Assembly: GCA_910578035.1 (NCBI GenBank)
Contig: CAJTOB010000017.1
Span: 1-46,102, forward strand
Direction of reading: 5' to 3'
Source: an uncultured Muribaculaceae bacterium
Lineage (GTDB): Bacteria > Bacteroidota > Bacteroidia > Bacteroidales > Muribaculaceae
Length of the DNA stretch: 46,102 bases
Position 1 is the first letter of the stretch; each line of letters starts with the position of its first letter. Position numbers and translations under genes: made by a program. Below are positions 31,131 through 40,332 of this stretch, one piece after another. The notes under the pieces are model-generated. The model was given only the letters and a program-made list of their open reading frames with translations, was not told the origin of the DNA and did no database searches.

Positions 31131-33887
31131 TTGCGACGATTATTAATATATCTTATAGTACTCGGAGCCATTTCGCTGGCTTTTTCGGGTAAAGGCACAT
31201 CGCTGCCGGATATGCCAGACGGGGTCTTTGACTCCGTCGTGCCTGTTTCTGCGCCTGCAATATTGGCCGCGGACACCGCCGCTATAGGCGATTCTGTGCT
31301 TGTTGTGCCTGCAGATCCGTCTCCGGCGGTCAACCGAGCCATCGCTTCGGGTCCATCGCGCATGCGCTATACGAAAGCGGATTTAGACGCGCCAGTGCTG
31401 TTCAATTCGTCGGACTCGATGCTAATCGTTCGTCGCGATTCGGCTTTCATGTATGGTTCGAGCTCGGTCACTTATGGCGATATAAAGCTTGATGCCGAGC
31501 AGATTGAAATGAATCTCCGAGATAACACTGTCTATGCGGTAGGCCGTGAGGACAGCACAGGAGAACTCATAGGTAAGCCCGTGTTCAGCCAGGGCGGTAC
31601 AGACTATGAGGCCAAGACAATGCGCTATAACTTCCAGACCGAGAAGGGCTATATAAAAAATGTAATAACCCAGCAGGGCGAAGGTTATCTAACCGGAGGT
31701 ACGACCAAGAAAGATTCGACTGGCAATTTCTATATAGGCGACGGCCGATATACTACATGCGACAATCATGACGACCCGCACTTCTATTTCCAGATGACCA
31801 AGGCAAAGGTGCGACCCGGCAAGAATGTTGTCTTTGGCCCCACATATATGGTTCTGGCCGGCCTTCCGTTGCCTCTTGCGCTGCCCTTCGGCTATTTCCC
31901 GTTTACCGACAGCTATGCCTCTGGTATTATCGTGCCGACATTCGGCGACGACTATAACCGCGGCTTCTATCTGCGCGACGGCGGCTACTACTTTGCTATC
32001 AACGACAACATCGACCTGGCTCTGACCGGCGAAATATATACCAAAGGCTCGTGGGGTATCAATGCACGCTCCACCTATGCCAAACGATATAAATATAGCG
32101 GTAATTTCAGTCTTAACTATCTGAAAACCATACTTGGCGAGAAAGGTTCGCCGGATCATTCGGTTCAGACCAACTTTCAGATTCTCTGGAGCCACAGCCA
32201 GGACTCGAAAGCTAACCCGAACATGTCGTTGTCGGCAAGCGTGAACTTCACCACCTCGGGTTATACGCGAAATGACCTCAATTCATATTATTCGCCATCG
32301 TTTACGGAAAACACCAAGAGCTCGACCGTGAATATGACATATCGCTTTCCGGGAACAAAATGGAGTCTGTCGACAACCATGAACGTGTCGCAGCGTACGC
32401 AGGACTCGACCCTTGCAGTGTCGTTCCCGAATGTTACCTTAACGATGTCGCAGGTATATCCGTTCAAGCGTAAAAAAGCTGTCGGAGCCGAAAAATGGTA
32501 TGAAAAAATCAAGCTGTCCTATTCCGGTCTGCTTCAGAACTCGCTAACGGCAAAGCAGGACGTTTTCTTTCAGAAGAGTCTCATCAAGGACTGGCGCAAC
32601 GGCATGAGGCATACCGTGCCTATTTCGGCTACATTCAATGTGTTTAATTATATCAATATAACTCCGTCGGTCAAACTGACAGACCGCATGTATACCTCGA
32701 AGGTCAACCGCAGCTGGGATGCCGAGCGCAATGTAGAGGTAATGGATACTGCATATAGTTTCTATAATGTATGGGATTTCACGGCGTCGGTATCGATGGA
32801 CACCAAGCTCTACGGATTCTTTCAGCCGATAGGTCCGCTTGGCAAGAAGATAAAGATGATACGTCATGTGATGACGCCGTCGATATCGTTCAGCGGCAAC
32901 CCTGACTTCTCGTCGCCTTTCTTCGGCTATTACGGCCAATACAGCTATGTTGACACCCGAGGACAACAGCAGATGAAAAAGTACAGCTACTTCCCTAACG
33001 CCCTTTTCGGCGTTCCCGGCCAAGGCAAGTCCGGTACTGTAAGTTTTTCGTTAGCCAACAATCTTGAAATGAAGGTCAAGTCCGACAATGATTCAATCGG
33101 CGAGAAGAAAATATCTCTTATCGAAAATCTCAATATTCAGGAAAGCTATAACTTCGCCGCCGACTCGTTGAACTGGAGCGATCTCACCACTTCGATACTT
33201 CTCCGACTTACCAAGGGCTTCAACCTCAATCTGTCGGCCACCTGGGACGTATATACCTATGCCTTGAATGAGGCAGGAAACCCCGTGCGCGTCAACAAGA
33301 CACGTCTTGCAGCCGGTAAAGGTATAGGACGCCTTATGCGTACGGGCACTTCGTTCTCGTACACTTTCAACAATGATACCTTCAAGAAGAAAAACAAGAA
33401 GGATAATTCCAACGACAACAACAATCCGGACAACAACCAGAACTCCGGCGCCATGAACGAGCGCAATCAGCGTGACCGTGAAAATGAGGGTAGTGGGGAG
33501 TTTTCCGCCGACGGATACTCCAAATGGGAGGTTCCGTGGAGTCTGACGCTGAACTATTCTGTGAATTACGGCTACGGCACGTTCAACAAGCAAAAGATGG
33601 AATACGACAGCAAGATAACTCAGAATCTGTCGTTCTCCGGCAATATCCGGCCTACGCCGAACTGGAATTTCTCCTTGTCGGCGTCGTATAATTTCGATAC
33701 GCACAAGATTGCATACATGAACTGCAATATATCGCGCGACCTGCATTGCTTCTCGATGAGTGCAAGTTTCGTGCCCGTCGGCCCATATAAGAGCTATAAT
33801 TTCCATATTGCAGTCAAATCGGCCATGCTCAGCGACTTGAAGTATGACAAACGTTCGTCGCTCTCCAATGGCGTGACGTGGTATTGA
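31131..33887 (+). CDS. LptD-like lipopolysaccharide assembly outer-membrane protein
   Basis: A 918-residue exported protein (TTG start). The N-terminal signal is RRLLIYLIVLGAISLAFSG. Residues ~90-230 are an OstA-like beta-jellyroll (VTYGDIKLDAEQIEMNLRDN, SQGGTDYEAKTMRYNFQTEK, YIGDGRYTTCDNHDDPHFYF). The rest is a large LptD-type barrel with LPLALPFGYFPFTDSYASGI, many alternating strands and a C-terminal aromatic (VTWY). An Asn/Asp-rich insertion (~residues 760-800, KKNKKDNSNDNNNPDNNQN) is probably an external loop. It inserts lipopolysaccharide into the outer leaflet. The OstA-like periplasmic protein is encoded separately at 12562-14307. Confidence 0.85.
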   Translation: MRRLLIYLIVLGAISLAFSGKGTSLPDMPDGVFDSVVPVSAPAILAADTAAIGDSVLVVPADPSPAVNRAIASGPSRMRYTKADLDAPVLFNSSDSMLIVRRDSAFMYGSSSVTYGDIKLDAEQIEMNLRDNTVYAVGREDSTGELIGKPVFSQGGTDYEAKTMRYNFQTEKGYIKNVITQQGEGYLTGGTTKKDSTGNFYIGDGRYTTCDNHDDPHFYFQMTKAKVRPGKNVVFGPTYMVLAGLPLPLALPFGYFPFTDSYASGIIVPTFGDDYNRGFYLRDGGYYFAINDNIDLALTGEIYTKGSWGINARSTYAKRYKYSGNFSLNYLKTILGEKGSPDHSVQTNFQILWSHSQDSKANPNMSLSASVNFTTSGYTRNDLNSYYSPSFTENTKSSTVNMTYRFPGTKWSLSTTMNVSQRTQDSTLAVSFPNVTLTMSQVYPFKRKKAVGAEKWYEKIKLSYSGLLQNSLTAKQDVFFQKSLIKDWRNGMRHTVPISATFNVFNYINITPSVKLTDRMYTSKVNRSWDAERNVEVMDTAYSFYNVWDFTASVSMDTKLYGFFQPIGPLGKKIKMIRHVMTPSISFSGNPDFSSPFFGYYGQYSYVDTRGQQQMKKYSYFPNALFGVPGQGKSGTVSFSLANNLEMKVKSDNDSIGEKKISLIENLNIQESYNFAADSLNWSDLTTSILLRLTKGFNLNLSATWDVYTYALNEAGNPVRVNKTRLAAGKGIGRLMRTGTSFSYTFNNDTFKKKNKKDNSNDNNNPDNNQNSGAMNERNQRDRENEGSGEFSADGYSKWEVPWSLTLNYSVNYGYGTFNKQKMEYDSKITQNLSFSGNIRPTPNWNFSLSASYNFDTHKIAYMNCNISRDLHCFSMSASFVPVGPYKSYNFHIAVKSAMLSDLKYDKRSSLSNGVTWY

Positions 33888-33966
33888 TTTTTTTCTGCTT
33901 CAGGTGTAACATTAGGGGCTTTTGTGCGTCATATATATACAGCTTCTAATTTCTACAACTTGAAAC

Positions 33967-34749
33967 ATGAAAATCTTATCAGCAATCATTATCGCAGCCG
34001 TAGCCGCTATGCCGGCATGCGCACGTACGGTGACACCGAGTTCGAACATTGTAAGCAAGACTGTCGCTGTCGGTTCTTTTGATGAAATCGATGTATCGCG
34101 CGTCAATTTGATAGTGCATATAGGCAATGCGACCGGTTCGGCTAAAGTCAGTGGGCCCGACAACATTATCGAGGAACTTCAGGTGAATACCCGTGGTGGT
34201 GAATTAGAAATCGGATTCCCGAAGAATTTCAATGTCAAGGATGATACCCAAACAACGGTAGAGATTACGGTGAGCACGCTCAAGGAAATCGACGCATCGC
34301 TCAGTTCGAAAGTTGAAATCCGGGGTGCACTTGTTGCTTCCGATGACCTCGACCTTTGTGCATCTACCTCGGCCAGGATTCTGGTTGGAAAGGCGAGTGC
34401 GACAGATTGCGATATTGAAGCGAGCACATCTGGCACTGTGAGCATTCAGCAACTTACGGTCAATGGAAAGACCGACATAGAAGTATGCACATCGGCATCG
34501 GCAAAAATAGCTTCACTTCAGAGTAAACAGCTTAAGGCCGAAGCCAATACGAGCGCCTCTGTTACGGTGAGCGGCGGCCGTGTTGAAAAAGGTGATTTCG
34601 AAGCCAATACATCGGGCTCTGTAAATGTTGTCGGTGTAAGCGTGGAAACAGGAAAGGCCGATGCCAATACCGGCGGCCAGGTCAAGTGCTACATAGCAAG
34701 ACCGACAAGCATTTCTTCGAATACAGGAGGCCGGGTAAAAAATAATTAG
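33967..34749 (+). CDS. Secreted GIN-domain (DUF2807) beta-helix protein
   Basis: A 260-residue exported protein. The signal peptide MKILSAIIIAAVAAMPACA is followed by AVGSFDEIDVSRVNLIVHIG, the usual opening of the head GIN domain. A right-handed beta-helix follows with Ser/Thr/Ala-rich rungs (CASTSARILVG, EASTSGTVSI, EANTSASVTVSGG, EANTSGSVNVVG, DANTGGQVKCYI). The role is unknown; adhesin-like or envelope structural functions have been suggested. The TAG stop straddles the left boundary of a MITE-like insertion; the same stop would have been made before insertion. Confidence 0.88.
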   Translation: MKILSAIIIAAVAAMPACARTVTPSSNIVSKTVAVGSFDEIDVSRVNLIVHIGNATGSAKVSGPDNIIEELQVNTRGGELEIGFPKNFNVKDDTQTTVEITVSTLKEIDASLSSKVEIRGALVASDDLDLCASTSARILVGKASATDCDIEASTSGTVSIQQLTVNGKTDIEVCTSASAKIASLQSKQLKAEANTSASVTVSGGRVEKGDFEANTSGSVNVVGVSVETGKADANTGGQVKCYIARPTSISSNTGGRVKNN

Positions 34750-35083
34750 AGGTTGTTTAATAACATATGTGAAAACACAGGTTGGTGTATTTTTGCTTAA
34801 ATTGCACATTATGAAGAGGGAACATAGCGGTGGCTATGAGACCGATGAATGATGGGCAAGTTAACAAAAAGACACCAAGACAATACTAATGTTAAAAACA
34901 GCCACAAACGACAAACTGCATAACACAAGTCAAAATAAAGACAAAGGCTTCGCCTCCAAAAATTACGAGCGTCTTTATATCTTCGGCTCAGTCACATAGC
35001 CACCGCTATGCTCCTTCGTCTCAGATATAAATCCATCTCGTACTTTTTGGCCTGTGATTTCACATATGTTATTAAACAACCTC
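34749..35083. mobile_element. 335-bp MITE-like element with 33-bp terminal inverted repeats and TTA target duplication
   Basis: The left end (34749-34781, beginning GAGGTTGTTTAATAACATAT) and the right end (35051-35083) are inverted copies with one mismatch in 33. TTA flanks both ends (34746-34748 and 35084-35086), the expected target duplication. Inside, CATAGCGGTGGCTATG (34823-34838), itself a hairpin, is repeated in inverted orientation at 34995-35010. There is no open frame of note and no transposase, so it would be mobilised in trans by an insertion sequence with matching ends. This accounts for the gene-free stretch between the GIN gene and the ABC permease. Confidence 0.85.
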
Positions 35084-35105
35084 TTAGAATTATTATCAAA
35101 AAAAA

Positions 35106-35137
35106 GCGGGCACGTCTTCTCACGAGGACGTGCCCGC
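35106..35137 (-). terminator. Terminator of the TolC-MacAB operon
   Basis: A perfect 11-bp stem, GCGGGCACGTC (35106-35116) and its complement (35127-35137), with a ten-base loop. On the minus strand it is followed by a run of eight T. It lies 19 bases after the permease stop. Confidence 0.9.
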
Positions 35138-35155
35138 ACCTATTACTAACCGATG

Positions 35156-36373
35156 TTATTCGTATCTTATAGCCTCGATTGGGTCGAGGTTGGCCGCTTT
35201 CTGAGCCGGATACCAGCCGAAGAAAACGCCTGTGATGGTACATACAGCAAAAGACAGCACCACCGAGTAAAGTTGAATGTAGACGGGCCAGTGTGCTATT
35301 ACATTGACGAGCCATGATGCGAGCACGCCTACGAAAATGCCTATCACACCGCCGCTCACACTTATTATCACGGCCTCGATAAGGAACTGAGACAATATAT
35401 CAATTCCACGAGCTCCGATAGACATGCGAAGGCCTATCTCGCGAGTGCGCTCCGTAACTGAAACATACATGATGTTCATGATTCCGATGCCGCCGACGAG
35501 CAGCGATATGCCCGCTATGCAGGCGAGGAGAACGGTCATCATGTCGCTTGTCGAGTTCATCATCTGGCTGAGCTCCTGCTGGGAGCGTATTTCGAAGTCG
35601 TTGTCTGCGTCTTCTTTGATTTTATGACGTGTGCGCAATACTTCGGTGACAGCATCGATGGTTTCTTCCGTATGGTCTTCGTCGGTAGCACTGGCGAAAA
35701 TGCCCTGTATATAGTCTATGGCAAGGATACGTTTCATTACCGTTGTGTAGGGGGCGAGAACGACATCGTCCTGGTCCTGGCCCATTGAGTTTGTGCCTTT
35801 CGACTCAAGTACTCCTATGACAGTGAGCGGTATTTTTCCGAAGCGTATCACGCGTCCTATAGGATCGTCGCCGTTCGGAAACAGATTGTCTACCACGGTT
35901 TTGCCAAGAATGCATACTTTTGCGGCCGATTTGATGTCGTGCTCGGTGAACATGCTGCCGTCTTTTACTTTCAGTTTGCGGATTTCGAGATAATCCGGCG
36001 TGATGCCGTATATAGACGACGGATAGTTGTTGTTGCCTATCACAAGCTGGCCGCTCGAGTTGACCGAGGGCGAGATTGCGGCTATTCCCGGGAGTTCCTG
36101 AAGAGCCTCGTAGTCTGATACTTCGAGAGTCTGCATGTTGTCGGCGCTCTGTCGGACGCCGCCTCGCTGCATGTTGCCGGGGTGAATCATTATCATGTTC
36201 GATCCCATTTCGGAAATCTGCTCCTTTATGCTGTTTTTCGAGCCTTGGCCGATTGCAAGCATCGTTATGACCGATGCAACGCCTATGATAATGCCGAGCA
36301 TGGTGAGGAAACAGCGCAGCTTGTTATTGTTAAGCGCTTTGAGCGCTATTTTCAATAGATTGGCTATATTCAT
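35156..36373 (-). CDS. MacB-type ABC transporter permease (FtsX fold)
   Basis: A 405-residue inner-membrane protein with the four-helix MacB layout. The first helix is near residues 20-42 (CFLTMLGIIIGVASVITMLA), followed by a large periplasmic domain (IAAISPSVNSSGQLVIGNNN, CILGKTVVDNLFPNG). Three C-terminal helices begin with IAGISLLVGGIGIMNIMYVS, VTERTREIGLRMSIGARGID and a final FGWYPAQKAANLDPIEAIRYE, all family hallmarks. It is separate from its ATPase, unlike E. coli MacB. It is the last gene of the efflux operon, two bases after the ATPase stop. Confidence 0.93.
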   Translation of the reverse strand: MNIANLLKIALKALNNNKLRCFLTMLGIIIGVASVITMLAIGQGSKNSIKEQISEMGSNMIMIHPGNMQRGGVRQSADNMQTLEVSDYEALQELPGIAAISPSVNSSGQLVIGNNNYPSSIYGITPDYLEIRKLKVKDGSMFTEHDIKSAAKVCILGKTVVDNLFPNGDDPIGRVIRFGKIPLTVIGVLESKGTNSMGQDQDDVVLAPYTTVMKRILAIDYIQGIFASATDEDHTEETIDAVTEVLRTRHKIKEDADNDFEIRSQQELSQMMNSTSDMMTVLLACIAGISLLVGGIGIMNIMYVSVTERTREIGLRMSIGARGIDILSQFLIEAVIISVSGGVIGIFVGVLASWLVNVIAHWPVYIQLYSVVLSFAVCTITGVFFGWYPAQKAANLDPIEAIRYE

Positions 36374-36375
36374 GG

Positions 36376-37125
36376 TCAGTCATTGTCTTTCGGAAGGTTT
36401 TCGAATGCTTCTTTTGCCGATGCCGGGTGCGGATTTGTTGTGTCGGAGACCACTTTGCCGTCGCGCAGCACGATATTGCGCGATGAATATTCGGCCAGCT
36501 CGGGATTGTGGGTCACAAATATGATTGTTCGGCCCTTGGCGTGCAGTTCCTGAAAGAGCATCAGAATGCTGAAGGAGGTACGGGTGTCGAGATTGCCTGT
36601 CGCTTCGTCGGCAAGAATAATCACAGGGTCGTTGACCAGCGCGCGGGCAATGGCTACTCGCTGCTGCTGGCCGCCTGACATCTGGTTGCTTTTGTGGTTC
36701 AAGCGGCTGCCGAGTTCTACGGCCTCAAGAGCGGCGATGGCCTTTTCCCTGCGTTGGCGGGCGTTGACAGCCGAGTTGTAGAGCAGGGGCAACTCTACGT
36801 TTTCAATTGCCGTTGTCTTGGGCAGCAGATTATAGTTCTGGAACACAAAGCCAATCTTGCGGTTTCGGGTGATTGCCCGCTGATTCTTGCTCATGGTCTG
36901 CACCGATATACCGTCAAGCAGATATTCGCCGGAAGTGGGAGTGTCGAGACAGCCGAGAATGTTCAGCAAGGTTGATTTGCCGGAACCGGAGGTACCCATT
37001 ATGGTTACAAACTCGCCTTCGTGAATGGCGAACGATACACCTCTGAGTGCTTTTACTTTTTCTCCGCCGACGATAAATTCGCGGCGCAGATTCTCGACGC
37101 GGATAATTTCTTTATCGTTGCTCAT
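36376..37125 (-). CDS. MacB-type ABC transporter ATPase
   Basis: A 249-residue ATPase that powers the permease. Walker A is GTSGSGKST, the signature is MSGGQQQRVAIARAL, Walker B is VIILADEATGNLD, and the H-loop is VTHNPELA. The frame extends upstream to 37233, but that part overlaps the adaptor gene, so MSNDKEII at 37125 is chosen, four bases after the adaptor stop. Together with the permease and adaptor it forms a MacAB-TolC-like pump. Confidence 0.93.
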   Translation of the reverse strand: MSNDKEIIRVENLRREFIVGGEKVKALRGVSFAIHEGEFVTIMGTSGSGKSTLLNILGCLDTPTSGEYLLDGISVQTMSKNQRAITRNRKIGFVFQNYNLLPKTTAIENVELPLLYNSAVNARQRREKAIAALEAVELGSRLNHKSNQMSGGQQQRVAIARALVNDPVIILADEATGNLDTRTSFSILMLFQELHAKGRTIIFVTHNPELAEYSSRNIVLRDGKVVSDTTNPHPASAKEAFENLPKDND

Positions 37126-37129
37126 GATT

Positions 37130-38296
37130 TCATTTCTTTTTGTTGCGGCCCGGCGGCTGAGGTGCGAAGGGGCTGCGTTCGTTGTCCGGTGCGGCGGCGG
37201 GTAAGGCAGCCATTTCGTAGTCTTCGGCGACAACAGCCCCGTCGGCGATGCCTGATGTTATTTCTGTTTTAATGCCGTTGCTTGCGCCAGTTGTCACGGC
37301 CGTAGGAACGAGCCGATTGCCGTCTACAACCCATATAAGTTTTTGGTTATCGCCGATGGCCGGAATGTTGTCTGTCGCTTGCGGGAGATTTTTGGCGTTT
37401 TCAGTGTCACGGGGTTCGAATGTGAAGACTTTTGTCGGGAGAAGGAGTACGTCCTGTTCGCGCATTACATATATAGTGAGGTTGGCGGTGAGACCCGGTA
37501 TAAGCTTATGCTCCGGATTGGGCGCGTTTACAACAACCTCGTATGTCACAACATTGCTTTCGGTGGTCGGATTGAGACGTACTTGGGTCACGTTTCCTTC
37601 GAAAAGTTCATCGGGGTAAGCGTCGACCGAAAATGTGACAGATTGTCCGACTTTTACCTGACCGATGTCGGCTTCGTCGACATTACCGATGACCTGCATA
37701 TTGTCGAGGTCTGCAATGGTGTATATGTTGGCTACGGTCATGTTAGATACCACGGTCTGGCCCACTTCTACCTCGCGCGAAATTACGATGCCGTCGATAG
37801 GCGAATAGATTTCGGCATAATTCAGGTTTTTGGCCGCGCGTACGCGGTCTGCCTTTGCTTTGTCGTAGGCGGCTTTCGAAACGTCGAGATCCTTGGTCGT
37901 TGTCTGGAACTCGTAATCGCTGATTAGCTGCTTGTCGTGCAGGGCCTTATCGCGATTGTAGTTCGTGAGATTGTATTCATAGGTCAGGCGTGCGGATTCG
38001 ACGTTGGCCTCGGCGCTTCGAAGGTCGCTTTCAAGCAGTGTCTTTTCAATTTCGGCAATGAGTTCGCCCTTGCTTACCACGCTGTTGTAGTCTGCATAGA
38101 GCTTGTCTATGATGCCTGTTACCTGAGTGCCGACATCGACCTGGGTTACAGATTCGATTGTGCCGGTGGCAGTGACTGTTTCGGTCAGTTCGCCTCGTTC
38201 GGCCTTGACGGTGGTGAGGCTCACAGACTGTTTGTTGCCGCATGCGGTGATCAAGAGCGCAAAAGCGGAGATAATGGTTAGTCTGCTTGTTATCAT
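37130..38296 (-). CDS. Periplasmic adaptor (MacA/HlyD-like) lipoprotein
   Basis: A 388-residue membrane-fusion protein. The signal ends in ITAC, with Cys19 likely lipidated. Then come the barrel-sandwich halves (GTIESVTQVDVGTQVTGIID and YAEIYSPIDGIVISREVEVG), a helical hairpin of about 70 residues between them (ESARLTYEYNLTNYNRDKAL), and the beta-barrel and membrane-proximal domains. It links the inner-membrane MacB parts to TolC. The start overlaps the TolC stop by four bases (38293-38296). Confidence 0.92.
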   Translation of the reverse strand: MITSRLTIISAFALLITACGNKQSVSLTTVKAERGELTETVTATGTIESVTQVDVGTQVTGIIDKLYADYNSVVSKGELIAEIEKTLLESDLRSAEANVESARLTYEYNLTNYNRDKALHDKQLISDYEFQTTTKDLDVSKAAYDKAKADRVRAAKNLNYAEIYSPIDGIVISREVEVGQTVVSNMTVANIYTIADLDNMQVIGNVDEADIGQVKVGQSVTFSVDAYPDELFEGNVTQVRLNPTTESNVVTYEVVVNAPNPEHKLIPGLTANLTIYVMREQDVLLLPTKVFTFEPRDTENAKNLPQATDNIPAIGDNQKLIWVVDGNRLVPTAVTTGASNGIKTEITSGIADGAVVAEDYEMAALPAAAPDNERSPFAPQPPGRNKKK

Positions 38297-39585
38297 AGTG
38301 TTACTGTTGCGTTTCGGTAGAATTCAATCATTTTTTGTCCGAGCATGGCCATATACTTGGCTTGCAGCAGTGTATGGCGAGCTTCGATATACGACTTATG
38401 AGCGTTCATGAGCTCGACTGTGTTGACATAGCCGAGGCGGAAGCGCTCGTCGGTCAGTTCTTCGGTAAGCTGAGCCGATTCGAGCTGAGTTTCGGCTGCC
38501 TCATATCGCGACTGTGCCGAGCGTGTGTCTATATACCAGTTTTCGACTGTCTGGGCGAGGTCCGTGCGTCGCTTTTCGATGTCGAGCTCGGCGTCAAGGC
38601 GAGCCACTTTGGCCCGTGCGACAGCAGTCTTGGTCTTTTTATTGTCGAGGATAGGTACAGATAGCGTGAGGCCTATGCTTTCGCTCCATGCTTGTTTAAG
38701 AGACGTGCCGAAAGCACCTCCGGGTGCGAAATATCCGGTTCCGACGCCTGCATTAAGCGATATTTTAGGCATGCGTCCTGCTTTGGCAATGGATATGTCG
38801 AGGTCCGAAGATGTTTTTTCCATTTCGAGCCCCTTGATGCGGAGGTCTGTTTCGAGTGCCAGGCGGTAGCTGTCGTCGATTGGTGGCAGTTGGGCGAGCA
38901 CTTGCTCTGCAGTCCACTCCACCTCGGCGAGACTTACGTTGTCGTCAATACCCAGTTCGAGGAGTTGTTTCAGCTCCATGCGGCGTGTATCGTAGGTGCC
39001 GCGTGCGTTTACGAGCGAGTATTTGTCCTGTTCATACTGGGAGTTGAGACTGGCATAATCTACCCGCGACATTTTTCCGGCTTCCATAAGCTGCCGTGCC
39101 CGGTCAGCCTGAGCTTCGCTTACTTTCACGGCTTCTTCATATATGCCGATAGCTTCGCGAGCATAGAGAATATTCAGGTACACCTGCAGAAGGTCTGTTT
39201 CGAGGGTCCGCATGATATCGCCTGTGTCGATTCGGCTGATTTCTGTGCGTAGCCGGCTTTGTTTGATTGTGTTTTCGCGCACGCCGCCGTTCCATACAGT
39301 CCAGCCGGCATTGAGACCATAGCTGCTGTTATAGGTGTTTTTATTGCCGTCTGTCCACGGCGCGTTGCTCAGAGTGTGCGAGGTCGAGAAATCAAGGCTG
39401 GGCTGCCACTGTGCCTTTGCCTCCTCGAGGTCGGATGCTGAAGTCTCTTCAGCGAGACGAGATTTCTGTAGCGATATATTATGCTCACGGGCATATGCCA
39501 CACAGTCGGCATAGGTCCATGCGGTCTGTGATGAGGCCATTGTAGCCGTCAGCATCATCGCCGTCGAAAGAATGTAATATTTCAT
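38293..39585 (-). CDS. TolC family outer-membrane efflux channel
   Basis: A 430-residue exported protein. A signal peptide (MKYYILSTAMMLTATMASS) is followed by the two tandem OEP repeats. Repeat one has YADCVAYAREHNISLQKSRL and LNILYAREAIGIYEEAVKVS; repeat two has GLTLSVPILDNKKTKTAVAR, NWYIDTRSAQSRYEAAETQL and FRLGYVNTVELMNAHKSYIE, typical of TolC helices. It is the first gene of the four-gene pump operon. The best upstream -7 candidate is TAATATTG (39614-39621, minus), one base off consensus. Confidence 0.92.
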   Translation of the reverse strand: MKYYILSTAMMLTATMASSQTAWTYADCVAYAREHNISLQKSRLAEETSASDLEEAKAQWQPSLDFSTSHTLSNAPWTDGNKNTYNSSYGLNAGWTVWNGGVRENTIKQSRLRTEISRIDTGDIMRTLETDLLQVYLNILYAREAIGIYEEAVKVSEAQADRARQLMEAGKMSRVDYASLNSQYEQDKYSLVNARGTYDTRRMELKQLLELGIDDNVSLAEVEWTAEQVLAQLPPIDDSYRLALETDLRIKGLEMEKTSSDLDISIAKAGRMPKISLNAGVGTGYFAPGGAFGTSLKQAWSESIGLTLSVPILDNKKTKTAVARAKVARLDAELDIEKRRTDLAQTVENWYIDTRSAQSRYEAAETQLESAQLTEELTDERFRLGYVNTVELMNAHKSYIEARHTLLQAKYMAMLGQKMIEFYRNATVTL

Positions 39586-39756
39586 CGTTGTGAAGCTATA
39601 ATCTAATCGACTGCAATATTACATCAATAGTGCTGATGACGAAATTATATTCAACCAACACCCTTTTTCAACCGACGAAACGGAAATGCCCGGTTGTTAT
39701 GACCAGGTAAATATGTTTTCATAGAGAGACCTTGTAATGGCGCCGGTCTCTTATAA

Positions 39757-40134
39757 TCATGATTCGTGGCTCGATTCGTAGTCGGCACGGTGCTTCATCA
39801 CGCTCTTCATGTTGGACAGGGCCCACTCGGTGAGTTGCATGATAAGGGGAATCAGAGATTTGCCGGTGTCTGTAAGACTATATTCAACCTTTGGAGGAAC
39901 CTGAGCATAGATTTTGCGGCTGATGAGACCGTCGGCTTCGAGAGTTTTCAGCGTGCCGGACAGCACGCGGGTAGATATATCGGGAATGAGGCGCCCGAGT
40001 TCGTTGAATCGTACTATGCCGGCTTTGTCGATGTCAAGCAAAACGAGAATGGCCCACTTGTTGCCAAAGCGTGCTACGACATTACGGACAGGACATATCT
40101 CTATTATGGAATTTGAGTCTTCTTTCTTTTTCAT
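39757..40134 (-). CDS. HxlR family transcriptional regulator
   Basis: A 125-residue winged-helix regulator. CPVRNVVARFGNKWAILVLL is the HxlR signature with the conserved N-terminal Cys, followed by FNELGRLIPDISTRVLSGTL as the recognition helix region and VEYSLTDTGKSLIPLI as the wing. HxlR proteins often respond to aldehydes or oxidants through that cysteine. The TTG start at 40158 lies in a -7 box, so MKKKEDSN at 40134 is used. It is divergent from the cupin gene and lies upstream of the efflux operon in the same orientation; both are candidate targets. Confidence 0.92.
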   Translation of the reverse strand: MKKKEDSNSIIEICPVRNVVARFGNKWAILVLLDIDKAGIVRFNELGRLIPDISTRVLSGTLKTLEADGLISRKIYAQVPPKVEYSLTDTGKSLIPLIMQLTEWALSNMKSVMKHRADYESSHES

Positions 40135-40155
40135 CTTACTATATGCTTTATTTTT

Positions 40156-40163
40156 CAAAGTTA
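40156..40163 (-). promoter_or_regulatory. -7 box of the HxlR gene
   Basis: The minus strand reads TAACTTTG, 21 bases before the ATG at 40134. Confidence 0.55.
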
Positions 40164-40254
40164 GTTATAAATTCATAGATATATACTATTATGCATTTTT
40201 TAGAAAAAAAGTGTTCTTGCAATTGCCTGTAAAGTAGCAATAGTGATGAAAAGG

Positions 40255-40311
40255 TTACTATGAGTTGAAAAAGTAAGTTCTTGACAGCGCCCGGTTTATG
40301 ATGTAATTTTG
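40255..40311 (+). promoter_or_regulatory. Cupin-gene promoter with possible HxlR operator
   Basis: TTGACAG at 40281-40287 and TAATTTTG at 40304-40311 form a well-spaced promoter, with the ATG 21 bases later. Just upstream, TTACT (40255-40259) and AGTAA (40272-40276) are inverted across 12 bases and could bind the divergent HxlR regulator. The promoter is well supported; the operator is only a candidate. Confidence 0.5.
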
Positions 40312-40332
40312 CAGCGATAAAAACGATAAGTT

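Noticed and set aside
33093..33806. 237-codon open frame on the minus strand
   Set aside because: Antisense to the LptD-like barrel; the hydrophobic-looking translation is a shadow of alternating beta-strand codons.
34823..35010. CATAGC hairpins as independent terminators
   Set aside because: They lack T runs and are explained as inner inverted repeats of the MITE-like element.
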